This document shows, in pieces, positions 36,038 through 43,565 of a stretch of 64,000 nucleotides of DNA. How positions within the stretch are numbered: the first letter of the stretch is position 1; each line of letters begins with the position of its first letter. A program made the translations under genes and the position numbers. Source of the stretch: Fusibacter tunisiensis (GTDB lineage Bacteria > Bacillota > Clostridia > Peptostreptococcales > Acidaminobacteraceae); contig NZ_JAFBDT010000002.1 in the NCBI RefSeq assembly GCF_016908355.1, positions 170,233 to 234,232 on the forward strand. The letters run 5' to 3'. The notes below the pieces were generated by a model. That model did no database searches and had not been told where the DNA came from. It was given only the letters and a program-made list of their open reading frames with translations.

Positions 36038-36113
36038 TGGCGCACCCGGCGCGAGTCGAACGCGCGACCTACCGCTTAGGAGGCGGTTGCTCTATCCTCT
36101 GAGCTACGAGTGC
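36038..36113 (-). tRNA. tRNA-Arg (CCT)
   Basis: A 76-nt tRNA with encoded CCA. Acceptor GCACTCG / CGGGTGC (with a G-U-like pair), anticodon loop CTCCTAA (anticodon CCT), D-arm AGCTCAGAGGATAGAGCA, T-arm CGCGCGTTCGACTCGCGC. It begins only 6 bases after the stop of the OmpA-like gene, so it is likely read from the same transcript or from a promoter inside that gene. Confidence 0.96.
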
Positions 36114-36119
36114 AATCCT

Positions 36120-36800
36120 TTATTTGAACATCCCCGACGTATAGTGATCTTTAAAATAAACTAAAACACGATCGTTTTCAGTTTGCTTAGCACTTTCTCT
36201 AAACTTAGGGACCTCCGAACCAAAATTATACACGTTTATCCGCTCAATTTCAATACCCGCATCCAATAACTGATTCAATATAACTTCACTTCTATCTTCA
36301 CTTAACTGTAAAGCTGCATCTGTTTGCTTGAAATCTGGATACCCATTTACATGTCCTTCTATGATAATCGCTTCATCAGGATATGCCTTTAAAACTTCAA
36401 TTAAATCACGCCATAAACCCTCATCGGAAGGTTTTAGGTCAACTGTATTTGTGATGAAATTAAATTCAAAAAGTGTTGCACGTAAATCCTCCAAGATTTC
36501 TTGTGTATATAGGTCGCTTTCCTGCATTGACGCCTCTGTTGTTGGTGTTTCTGTTGGTGCTTCTGTTGGCGATTCTGTTGGTGCTTCTGTCGGTGCCACA
36601 GATTCTGGAACAGAATCGGTTTCACCCGTTGAAATCGGTTCAGTTTCATCTGAGTTTTGAGTCGCCAATTGACGCCCATCATCTTTATGTCCAAAATGAT
36701 CAACCAACAATGACGTACTATATACCAAATTAAAAATCAATACAATCACAAAAATAACCAGTACATACTTTCCCCGTGTTGTAAGTCTATATGCTGACAT
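36120..36800 (-). CDS. membrane-anchored OmpA-like domain protein with Thr/Glu/Pro repeats
   Basis: A 226-aa protein: short cytosolic tail, one membrane helix (about 13-33), an extracytoplasmic low-complexity linker made of TEAP/TESP/TETP units (about 66-92), then an OmpA/MotB-like domain (about 105-220). In the latter, IIIEGHVNGYPDF, ALQLSEDRSEVILNQLLDAGIEIERI and YNFGSEVPKF match the peptidoglycan-binding pattern, although the usual GHTD Asp is replaced. It probably tethers the products of this operon to the cell wall. It begins 6 bases after the coiled-coil gene. Not MotB: there is no MotA neighbour and no Asp in the membrane helix. Confidence 0.8.
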   Translation of the reverse strand: MSAYRLTTRGKYVLVIFVIVLIFNLVYSTSLLVDHFGHKDDGRQLATQNSDETEPISTGETDSVPESVAPTEAPTESPTEAPTETPTTEASMQESDLYTQEILEDLRATLFEFNFITNTVDLKPSDEGLWRDLIEVLKAYPDEAIIIEGHVNGYPDFKQTDAALQLSEDRSEVILNQLLDAGIEIERINVYNFGSEVPKFRESAKQTENDRVLVYFKDHYTSGMFK

Positions 36801-36806
36801 AATAAA

Positions 36807-37529
36807 CTACTTTTTAGGCTTTACAAACTCTACGAGGTTAATAATTTTCTGAATTTCATATTCAATCATTGTATTTTGATCTTCCTGGAATTTCTTGCGA
36901 TTTTTATTAATTTCTCTTAAATCTTCAATTCGCTTTTCTAATTCACGAATGGTGGCATCATTTCTTGAAAATATATCCTGTGTCGTAGACACCGTCTCTT
37001 CTAAAACTGTATTTAATGAATCGATACGCTTATAGGCATCATTCAACAGTTCATCCAAACCAATGTTCGATACTTTCATGATATTTAATACTGTTTCACG
37101 TTTAATATCCAAGGGCAAGTTTTCAGGAATAGCTTTCAGATAGACATCTGTCATAAAAATAGTTTTTTTAACATCACTTTCCAACTGAGAATTCCGATAG
37201 ATTTCGTCAATTGTAAGCATTTTATTCTTTTCATAAGCACCAATTATCAAGTCTAATTTATCCCCAATATCTGATGGCTTTTCTAAATCCCCATGCTTAT
37301 CAGATTTCTCTTTTGGTACGTCACTTGGCTTTGATTCTTTAAACGTTGTTTTTGCGATTGTTTCTTTGTCATTTTCTTTTTCTTTTTCTTTGTCCATTAA
37401 CTTCATAAGATCAGGTACATTTTCCGGATCAGGAATCATAGAATCTGTCAGTTCAACATCTTGATCTTGATCTTTGTTTTTAGGTTCTATTAAACCCATT
37501 TTTTCGAAAATCGATTTTTTAGGTACCAC
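36807..37529 (-). CDS. unrecognised acidic/basic coiled-coil protein
   Basis: A 240-aa soluble protein. The first 95 residues are highly charged and low-complexity (KEKEKENDKETIAKTT, KPSDVPKEKSDKHGDLEKP). The middle (about 95-170) is helical (LDLIIGAYEKNKMLTIDEIYR), and the end (about 170-235) is a predicted coiled coil (NTVLEETVSTTQDIFSRNDATIRELEKRIEDLREINKNRKKFQ). I recognise no family. The GTG at 37529 follows GGAGGG. It is 4 bases from the upstream HTH gene and 6 from the OmpA-like gene, so all four genes of 36120-38368 look co-translated. Confidence 0.75.
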   Translation of the reverse strand: MVPKKSIFEKMGLIEPKNKDQDQDVELTDSMIPDPENVPDLMKLMDKEKEKENDKETIAKTTFKESKPSDVPKEKSDKHGDLEKPSDIGDKLDLIIGAYEKNKMLTIDEIYRNSQLESDVKKTIFMTDVYLKAIPENLPLDIKRETVLNIMKVSNIGLDELLNDAYKRIDSLNTVLEETVSTTQDIFSRNDATIRELEKRIEDLREINKNRKKFQEDQNTMIEYEIQKIINLVEFVKPKK

Positions 37530-37533
37530 AGCA

Positions 37534-37932
37534 TTACCCTCCTATATTCATTTCTTTTATTTTGTTTTCCAAATATTGATGTCGCCCTCTATTGCTTTTA
37601 GATAGTGTTCTCAATTGTTCAATAAAATCATCTTTTTTTGATACTTGTTCTTTTTTGGATTGAATTTGCCGATTTAAAAATTCAATGACATACGTTAAAT
37701 CTTGAATAGATTGATTTTTTAGATCAATCACATCTTGACCAGGAAAAAAGGAACTGTTCGGTGCACTCTCAATAGTGTCTTTTATGATTTGTACGCCTTC
37801 TTCATCCACGTAGGTAATATTACTTCTCACATGAATATGAGGTTTCAATATTTTCTTATTTCGATTAATTTTTTTATAAACAGTAACTTTACTAACCCCA
37901 AGCATTCTTGCAACTTCTATAACTCTAAACAT
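37534..37932 (-). CDS. HTH / coiled-coil protein, paralogue 2
   Basis: A 132-aa protein with an N-terminal MerR-like or excisionase-like winged HTH (MFRVIEVARMLGVSKVTVYKKI, then HIHVRSNITYVDEEGVQIIKDTI) and a C-terminal coiled coil (about 65-130; QIQSKKEQVSKKDDFIEQLRTLSK). It is clearly related to the preceding gene: V..V...(I/L)GV.K..V..K(I/M), HIH and the T(H/Y)..E.G(L/V) positions match. The ATG at 37932 follows GGAGTGATG and begins 4 bases after the paralogue. The layout recalls RacA-type chromosome-anchoring proteins, an analogy only. Confidence 0.8.
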   Translation of the reverse strand: MFRVIEVARMLGVSKVTVYKKINRNKKILKPHIHVRSNITYVDEEGVQIIKDTIESAPNSSFFPGQDVIDLKNQSIQDLTYVIEFLNRQIQSKKEQVSKKDDFIEQLRTLSKSNRGRHQYLENKIKEMNIGG

Positions 37933-37936
37933 AGCA

Positions 37937-38368
37937 TCACTCCATCACGCTTTCCAGTTTTTTTACAATTATATTTTGCAACATTCCCATATTTTCCAGT
38001 TCCTCAGCAATTTTTTGCTGATACTGTTCAATCATTTTATCCTTTAAAGAAAGCTCACGATCCAAGTTATCCATCTCATTTATGAGTATACTTATTTTAT
38101 CCAATAAAATTTTCCGATCCCGATCCTGCCGTACTTCATTGGAAGCAAAATCCTTTTTAGCCAACGCTTTCACTACCGACTTATCATATTGATCAATTTC
38201 TATACCAAATAAAGTTTTGAGCACTTCAAGACCACGTTCGTTAAAATGTGTAACGCCATCCTCTTTGTGTATATGACTTTCAAGCAGGGCACGATGTGTA
38301 ATCATTTTTTCAAACACTTCTGTTTTTTCAACCCCAATCAATTCTGAAACATCACTTACTTTGTACAC
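37937..38368 (-). CDS. HTH / coiled-coil protein, paralogue 1
   Basis: A 143-aa protein with the same layout as its neighbour: N-terminal HTH (MYKVSDVSELIGVEKTEVFEKMI, HIHKEDGVTHFNERGLEVLKTL) followed by a long coiled coil (about 75-135; ILINEMDNLDRELSLKDKMIEQYQQKIAEELENM). The GTG at 38368 follows AGGAGGTGATG. A perfect 22-bp palindrome lies just upstream of this ribosome site, a plausible self-operator. First gene of a four-gene operon; function unknown. Confidence 0.8.
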   Translation of the reverse strand: MYKVSDVSELIGVEKTEVFEKMITHRALLESHIHKEDGVTHFNERGLEVLKTLFGIEIDQYDKSVVKALAKKDFASNEVRQDRDRKILLDKISILINEMDNLDRELSLKDKMIEQYQQKIAEELENMGMLQNIIVKKLESVME

Positions 38369-38385
38369 ACCATCACCTCCTACTG

Positions 38386-38407
38386 TTAACAGTTAATTAA
38401 CTGTTAA
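38386..38407. promoter_or_regulatory. perfect 22-bp palindrome, candidate operator or binding site
   Basis: Each half is TTAACAGTTAA, joined without spacer to its reverse complement. It lies 18 bases before the GTG of the first HTH gene, overlapping the leader. A dyad of this length suits a dimeric or tetrameric HTH protein. Similar partial sequences (CTGTTAAC) recur nearby at about 39165. Confidence 0.65.
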
Positions 38408-38409
38408 TG

Positions 38410-38668
38410 ACTCCAGCATTATGATTTACAGGTTTCTACTGTTTCCTCTATTTTACAAAATTTTCATCATCTAATCAAATATTATTTATTTATTTATGTA
38501 TATGATTTAACATATGCTCTTAAACGTTCTAATTAAGAGGTTTAAGTACAATATAGTTAATGCTTACAGAATAATTGATTCAAGTATTTTTTTGTAAATG
38601 CGTTTACTGTTATATTTTATAATCAAGTAAATTGAGCGTTTTCATTTGTTTATCTGTTTTTTAAATAT
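38410..38668. other. AT-rich gene-free stretch
   Basis: Together with the palindrome and the hairpin on either side this is the 363-base gap between the HTH operon and the AcoR-like gene. I see a 7-bp inverted repeat CTTAAAC / GTTTAAG at 38519-38546 and no convincing gene or promoter. Confidence 0.5.
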
Positions 38669-38709
38669 AATTAAGACATCAGAAAAAAGATATATCTGAT
38701 GTCTTAATT
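38669..38709. terminator. 15-bp hairpin after the AcoR-like gene
   Basis: AATTAAGACATCAGA pairs perfectly with TCTGATGTCTTAATT around an 11-base loop, 22 bases after the stop. The T-tract on the minus strand is weak (ATATTTAAAAAA), so it could also stabilise the 3' end. Confidence 0.6.
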
Positions 38710-38731
38710 CATTACATTCCTACCATGTGTT

Positions 38732-40042
38732 TCATTTTGAGATTTCAGGATTTGTATCAATTTGATACTTCTGCATTTTTCGATATAAAGTGCTCCGACC
38801 AATTTTTAAGATTTCTGCTGATGCGGTAATATTATAGTTCATATAGTCTAATACTTTTACGATATATGCTCTCTCATGATCTTCAAGTGATTCTATCAAC
38901 TCAGCTTGAGTTTTACTGTTAGCACTGTCTTTCCAATGCTTGAACGTCTCATATCTATGATCCCCAGTAATACTTAGTACCTCATCAGATTCAAAATCAT
39001 CTAAATTTTTTAGCGTAACTGTCATCAATTTCAAGTCTTCAGTCAATTGTAAAATTTGACCTTTAAAATCTGTTTTGTTAACCGTTGTCAATATTATATT
39101 CAAAACTTTCATATCACTAAATTTTTTACTGTTTTTATTTATAATTTTTTCTCTGTTGTAAACTGTTAACAACTTGATGCAGTTATCAGAAAGTAACTCA
39201 ATATTATCTACAACAAGTGTTTCAGTCTGATACATATATGATTTTAAAAGTCTATATTGGTATATTGAAGGAACAGCTGATGCATCCATATAAAGTGCAT
39301 TTGAATCAACACCCGTTGCTAAATAAAGCGCTAGTGTCGTTCGACCAGATCCACAACTGCCTTTAATTAAAACACTACTCTGATTAATTTGTATACGTTC
39401 AATTGATGACTTAAATAGACGAAAGTAACTTGGTGGATAATGAAACAATTCTGATAAACTATAATCTTGAAAATTTTCTTTTGATATTTGTGCTTTATTT
39501 TCAGAGTAGGCATTAAGACGTCTTCTAACATTTGAGATTTCATATGGACTTATTTCAAAATCACTAAGCAACATTAGTATTCCAATTATACGATCTTCCT
39601 GTTTGATCGGGATCCCATACGTGCAAAAATTGGATAACCCATCTAAGTAATGTTCTTCAAAAAGTACATGCTCCTGCTTTCCACTTTTATAGGATAATGC
39701 AGCAGCATTTGTACCAAGTAAATGCTCTTCAAAAGATAATATAGAATCAATTTTGTAAACACTTGTTCTCTGAGTCACAACATCTAAATTTGGATTAATT
39801 AAATAATAATCCATAGAGAGTGGAACAATTGCGTCTATAAAAGTGATAAAATTCCCTTGAAATTCAGAAACCAAAATATTTTTTTTGTTAAAGTGAATTG
39901 AAGACAAATTTATACTGTGATCAATTTGAGCCAGTCGACACTTATACCAGGAGATTGAAATTTCATCACGAATTATATTCCGGTTCAATCGTCCTGTTTT
40001 ACGATAGTATAATTTTGCATCTTTAATTTGCATTGTAGTCAT
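38732..40042 (-). CDS. AcoR-like regulator with P-loop domain but no sigma-54 loop
   Basis: A 436-aa protein laid out like an enhancer-binding protein. The N-terminal GAF-like region (about 40-180) contains LSFEEHLLGTNAAALSYKSGKQ, reminiscent of AcoR (GTNA). A reduced P-loop domain has Walker A IKGSCGSGRTTLALYL (about 224-239) and a Walker B-like ETLVVDNIEL. A Fis-type HTH closes it (MNYNITASAEILKIGRSTLYRKMQKY). The GAFTGA loop and the canonical segments between Walker A and B are missing and the AAA region is short, so sigma-54 activation is unlikely. The ATG at 40042 follows GGAGGAATT. Target genes unknown. Confidence 0.75.
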   Translation of the reverse strand: MTTMQIKDAKLYYRKTGRLNRNIIRDEISISWYKCRLAQIDHSINLSSIHFNKKNILVSEFQGNFITFIDAIVPLSMDYYLINPNLDVVTQRTSVYKIDSILSFEEHLLGTNAAALSYKSGKQEHVLFEEHYLDGLSNFCTYGIPIKQEDRIIGILMLLSDFEISPYEISNVRRRLNAYSENKAQISKENFQDYSLSELFHYPPSYFRLFKSSIERIQINQSSVLIKGSCGSGRTTLALYLATGVDSNALYMDASAVPSIYQYRLLKSYMYQTETLVVDNIELLSDNCIKLLTVYNREKIINKNSKKFSDMKVLNIILTTVNKTDFKGQILQLTEDLKLMTVTLKNLDDFESDEVLSITGDHRYETFKHWKDSANSKTQAELIESLEDHERAYIVKVLDYMNYNITASAEILKIGRSTLYRKMQKYQIDTNPEISK

Positions 40043-40150
40043 AATTCCTCCAAATTCACTCTGTAAATAGATTTATGTCTTTTCCGTCAACTTCATCACT
40101 GTTATAAATCATTTCATAAAATATCAAGTATTTTTTTACAAAAAATGGAT

Positions 40151-41041
40151 TTACAAAAATATATTTACCTTATAGTGTGTCATTGATATGTTTACTGGTG
40201 TTTTTCCTACTAGATTTCCATCTATGTTTATATCATAATAACCATCATCCATTTCAATTATAATTTCTCGACCTTTATAATATTCGACCTCTTTCACTTC
40301 GCCTAAACGACCTTTATACACTTTTCCTATCTCTTTCATAAATTTTAAACGTGATACGTTATTTACCAAACACACTTCAAAAATTCCATCATCCATCACT
40401 GCATCGGGACAAACTTTCATGCCACCTCCTAAATAAGCGCCATTCCCAACTGCAATCAGCTTCATATTTCCTTTGTATTCAACACCATCAATTTTCACTT
40501 TTACAAGATTTGGTTTGAAAAACAAACCTGATTTTAATGTGCTCAAAAGATAAGCTGGATGACCTGGAAAAATTCTTTTTAATTTTTCTGTATCTCTGAT
40601 TATTTGCCCATCGATTCCAAGAGATGCTACATTAATAAAATAGTGATTATTTGCTTTGCCCACATCAATTTTTTTGATGTTATTTTGAACAACATTGTTT
40701 AATATTTCTTCTATATTATTTGAGATGCCGAGTGTTTTAACCAAATCATTTCCCGTTCCCCAAGGTATTATGCCAATTGAATAGCTAATATCACTTTTAA
40801 AATCTAACCCATTGATTAGTTCTGATACCGTTCCATCTCCACCGACTGCTACAAATTCGGTATATCCTTTAGATGAAAGTTCATTTACCAATTCACTAAT
40901 ATGATTTTTATACTTTGAAATATATATTTCATATTTCATTTTATCCTGTTGTTTTATTAGATATTTTTTTATTAATTCCACTGCTTCAATCGTATTTCCT
41001 TTTCCTGCCACTGGATTTATTATAAACGCGATTTTTCTCAT
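40151..41041 (-). CDS. diacylglycerol/lipid kinase family protein (YegS/DagK-like)
   Basis: A 296-aa protein of the DAGK catalytic family. IINPVAGKGNT at the N-terminus and the nucleotide-binding VAVGGDGTVSELINGL (about 62-77), with GIIPWGTGNDLVKTLG, are diagnostic; the C-terminal beta-rich part has the usual FINVASLGIDGQI and GNGAYLGGGMKVCPDA. It is likely to phosphorylate a lipid such as diacylglycerol; the exact substrate cannot be told. It is separated from parB by the two parS sites. Confidence 0.9.
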   Translation of the reverse strand: MRKIAFIINPVAGKGNTIEAVELIKKYLIKQQDKMKYEIYISKYKNHISELVNELSSKGYTEFVAVGGDGTVSELINGLDFKSDISYSIGIIPWGTGNDLVKTLGISNNIEEILNNVVQNNIKKIDVGKANNHYFINVASLGIDGQIIRDTEKLKRIFPGHPAYLLSTLKSGLFFKPNLVKVKIDGVEYKGNMKLIAVGNGAYLGGGMKVCPDAVMDDGIFEVCLVNNVSRLKFMKEIGKVYKGRLGEVKEVEYYKGREIIIEMDDGYYDINIDGNLVGKTPVNISMTHYKVNIFL

Positions 41042-41084
41042 CTGGCCCTCTTTTATCTATTTTCTTCTATTCTATCACATCTAT

Positions 41085-41100
41085 TGTTTCACGTGAAACA
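41085..41100. promoter_or_regulatory. parS site 1
   Basis: TGTTTCACGTGAAACA matches the ParB-binding consensus TGTTNCACGTGAAACA exactly and is a perfect 16-bp palindrome. It lies 45 bases upstream of the lipid-kinase start and immediately next to the parB terminator. Confidence 0.97.
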
Positions 41101-41125
41101 AAAAACATAGCCCGAAAGCTATGTT
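41099..41125 (-). terminator. parB terminator between the parS sites
   Basis: Minus-strand stem AACATAGC-TTTCGG-GCTATGTT followed by a T run. Its first arm shares bases 41122-41125 with parS site 2. Confidence 0.75.
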
Positions 41126-41137
41126 TCACGTGAAACA
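41122..41137. promoter_or_regulatory. parS site 2
   Basis: A second identical TGTTTCACGTGAAACA palindrome, directly abutting the parB stop codon (41138). Confidence 0.97.
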
Positions 41138-42010
41138 TTATCGAATTAAATCAATAATACGATTTAAATCATCAATGTTATAAAAATCAATGGAAATCCG
41201 ACCTTTGCCATTATTTTCATTGATTGTAACTTTAGTGCCATAAGTGAGGCTCAACTCATTTTCCAAACTCGTTATTTCTTTTAGTTTTTGAGTCGTTTTA
41301 GTTTGTTGTGTTTTAGTTTTGAAATACTTACTAAAATTTCGACTCATATCCTCTGCAACACGTACACTCAAACCTTCATTGATTATCTTTTCAAAAGCCA
41401 TAATCCTATGATTCGTATCTTCAATTGACAACAAAGCTCTTCCGTGCCCGTTTGAAAGGGTACCTTTCATAATAGACTCTTGGATAATTGGCTCTAATTT
41501 AACCAGTCTCATAGTATTCGTTAAATAAGACCTGCTTTTCCCAACAATTTTACTCAATTTTTCTTGAGTAATCTTATATTCTTCAATTAATTTCATATAG
41601 GCAAGTGCTTCCTCAATTGGATTTAGATCTTCACGCTGGACATTCTCAATAAGTGCTAATTGGGCTATTGTAAATTCATCCACATCTCTTATAATTGCTT
41701 GAATTTTTTTTCTGCCAATGGACTTTGTAGCTCGCCATCTTCGTTCACCAGCGATTATTTCATAGTAGCTTCCACTTCTTTTCAATACAATTGGTTGAAG
41801 TAAACCATGTTCTTCTATTGAATCACCTAAAGCACTAATTTTTTCAGAATCAAAATGTTTTCGAGGCTGATCTTTATTTGGGATAATTAAGTTAACATCA
41901 ATCTCTTGCACCAGTTCACCATGTTCATTGATGTTTTTTTCTATAGAATGCATTGAATCATCTGAAATTAGAGCACCTAGCCCTCGTCCCAAGCCACTTT
42001 TCTTAGTCAT
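41138..42010 (-). CDS. parB: chromosome-partitioning protein ParB (Spo0J)
   Basis: A 290-aa CTP-dependent DNA clamp that loads at parS and recruits SMC. KSGLGRGLGALIS start, IPNKDQPRKHFD, the nucleotide-pocket motif YEIIAGERRWRATK, ENVQREDLNPIEEA, the central HTH (ITQEKLSKIVGKSRSYLTNTMRLVKL) and a C-terminal dimerisation segment. It overlaps parA by 8 bases, and two parS sites lie just past its stop. Confidence 0.97.
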   Translation of the reverse strand: MTKKSGLGRGLGALISDDSMHSIEKNINEHGELVQEIDVNLIIPNKDQPRKHFDSEKISALGDSIEEHGLLQPIVLKRSGSYYEIIAGERRWRATKSIGRKKIQAIIRDVDEFTIAQLALIENVQREDLNPIEEALAYMKLIEEYKITQEKLSKIVGKSRSYLTNTMRLVKLEPIIQESIMKGTLSNGHGRALLSIEDTNHRIMAFEKIINEGLSVRVAEDMSRNFSKYFKTKTQQTKTTQKLKEITSLENELSLTYGTKVTINENNGKGRISIDFYNIDDLNRIIDLIR

Positions 42011-42776
42011 CTTCTTCCTCCAACATTAAAAATTCTTCAGCTAAATCCAAATAAGCTTCAGCACCTTTAGATTTTCGATCATAATGTATAATAGGTAATC
42101 CATAACTTGGCGCTTCCGCCAAACGTATATTTCTTGGGATAATTGTCCCATAAACATATTTTTTAAAATGCTTCTTTACTTCCTCAACAACTTGGATTGA
42201 TAAATTCGTACGACCATCAAACATACTAAGAAGCACACCTTGAATTTCTATATCTGGATTAATTCGATTTTTTACCAAATTAAAGGTATTTATCAAATGA
42301 CTTACACCTTCGAGCGCATAATACTCACATTGAATCGGAATTAAAACTGTATCAACAGCAACCAAGGCATTAATCGTTAAAAGGCCTAAAGATGGGGGAC
42401 AATCAACTATAATATAATCATAATTTGCTTTAATGCGTTCCAATTGTTTTTTTAACAAAAACTCTCTGTTATCAAAGTCAACCAATTCAATTTCAGCACC
42501 AGCCAAATCTACACTTCCCGGTAAAATATCCAAGCGTTCAAAGTCAGTATTTATAATTACATCTTCTATATCGGCTTCGTCAATTAAAACATGATAAATT
42601 GAGGCTTTTAACAAACTCTTATCTACACCAACACCACTTGTTAAATTACCTTGAGGATCATTGTCAACCAAAAGTACGCGTTTACCACTTTCAGCAAGTG
42701 CAGCAGAAAAATTAATAGCTGTTGTGGTTTTACCGACACCACCTTTTTGATTAAATATTGCAATTGATTTGCCCAT
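42003..42776 (-). CDS. parA: chromosome-partitioning ATPase ParA (Soj)
   Basis: A 257-aa ParA/Soj ATPase. Deviant Walker A FNQKGGVGKTTTAINF at the N-terminus, LLVDNDPQGNLTSG (Walker A'), YIIVDCPPSLGLLT (Walker B) and the DNA-binding basic patch near the C-terminus. It acts with ParB on origin segregation and can modulate DnaA. The ATG at 42776 follows AGGAGGG. A lone TATAAT-like box lies at 42804-42809 without a matching -35. Confidence 0.97.
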   Translation of the reverse strand: MGKSIAIFNQKGGVGKTTTAINFSAALAESGKRVLLVDNDPQGNLTSGVGVDKSLLKASIYHVLIDEADIEDVIINTDFERLDILPGSVDLAGAEIELVDFDNREFLLKKQLERIKANYDYIIVDCPPSLGLLTINALVAVDTVLIPIQCEYYALEGVSHLINTFNLVKNRINPDIEIQGVLLSMFDGRTNLSIQVVEEVKKHFKKYVYGTIIPRNIRLAEAPSYGLPIIHYDRKSKGAEAYLDLAEEFLMLEEEDD

Positions 42777-42810
42777 AAGCCCTCCTAGATATCCATTACT
42801 CCCATTATAC

Positions 42811-42856
42811 TAAAAAAAAAAAAATAAAAAAAGAGAACAATCCAACAATTGTCCTC
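42811..42856 (-). terminator. terminator after rsmG
   Basis: Minus-strand stem GAGGACAA-TTGTTGGA-TTGTTCTC (one G-U pair) followed by a long T-rich tract. It separates the mnmE-mnmG-rsmG transcript from parAB. Confidence 0.85.
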
Positions 42857-42863
42857 TTTTGCT

Positions 42864-43565
42864 TCATAATGGTGCTTTTTTTGGAATACCTGGTTTTCTT
42901 GGATACTTATTAGAAATATGACCAATTTTACGAAAAACAAGTAAATCTCTTGTACCATAACCTTTTGGCAATACAATATTTACATTTTTTACCAATTCGC
43001 ATTGCATCAATCGAATAGAATTTTGCGCATCATTAAGTTCGTCATCTGACTTAAGACTTTTATAAGCAATAAAAAAACCACCTGGTTTTACAAAAGGCAT
43101 AACATATTCAAGCAAAAGTCTTAATTCAGCAACTGCTCTAGAAACTGCAAAATCATATACTTCTCTATATTTAGAATTTTGTCCAAAATCTTCAGCACGA
43201 CCATGTATATAGGTCATATCACTCAATTTCAAAACATCAGCAGAGAGTTTTAAAAAATTCACACGTTTATTAAGGGCGTCTAAACAAGTCACATGACAGT
43301 CTGGAACCATAATTTTGAGGGGGATCGCTGGAAAACCTGCGCCAGTACCAATATCTATAATTTTAGACTTTTTAAAGTCATACCCCAGTGACAAACAGAG
43401 TATTGAGTCTAAAAAATGTTTGATTATAACTTCCTCATGTTGTGTAATCGCAGTTAAATTATACTTCTCGTTTTCTCTAATCAAATGCTCATAAAAAAGT
43501 TCAAACTGTCTCACTTGATCTTCTGATAACTCTAAATTGTAGTCTTTAAAATCATCATATATCAT
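42864..43565 (-). CDS. rsmG: 16S rRNA (guanine527-N7)-methyltransferase
   Basis: A 233-aa SAM-dependent methyltransferase (GidB). The [31 protein letters not shown] start and SAM loop [17 protein letters not shown] are typical, as is [24 protein letters not shown]. Its ATG overlaps the mnmG stop by 4 bases. Confidence 0.97.
   Translation of the reverse strand: MIYDDFKDYNLELSEDQVRQFELFYEHLIRENEKYNLTAITQHEEVIIKHFLDSILCLSLGYDFKKSKIIDIGTGAGFPAIPLKIMVPDCHVTCLDALNKRVNFLKLSADVLKLSDMTYIHGRAEDFGQNSKYREVYDFAVSRAVAELRLLLEYVMPFVKPGGFFIAYKSLKSDDELNDAQNSIRLMQCELVKNVNIVLPKGYGTRDLLVFRKIGHISNKYPRKPGIPKKAPL

Noticed and set aside
36473..36733. Plus- and minus-strand frames opposite or within the OmpA-like gene
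   Set aside because: They are produced by the Thr/Glu/Pro repeat read in other frames.
36120..36800. MotB flagellar stator subunit
   Set aside because: No Asp in the membrane helix, no MotA gene next to it, and a Thr/Glu/Pro linker not seen in MotB.
42785..42976. 63-aa minus-strand frame between rsmG and parA
   Set aside because: It overlaps rsmG and its terminator, and the poly-T tract yields poly-Phe; not a gene.
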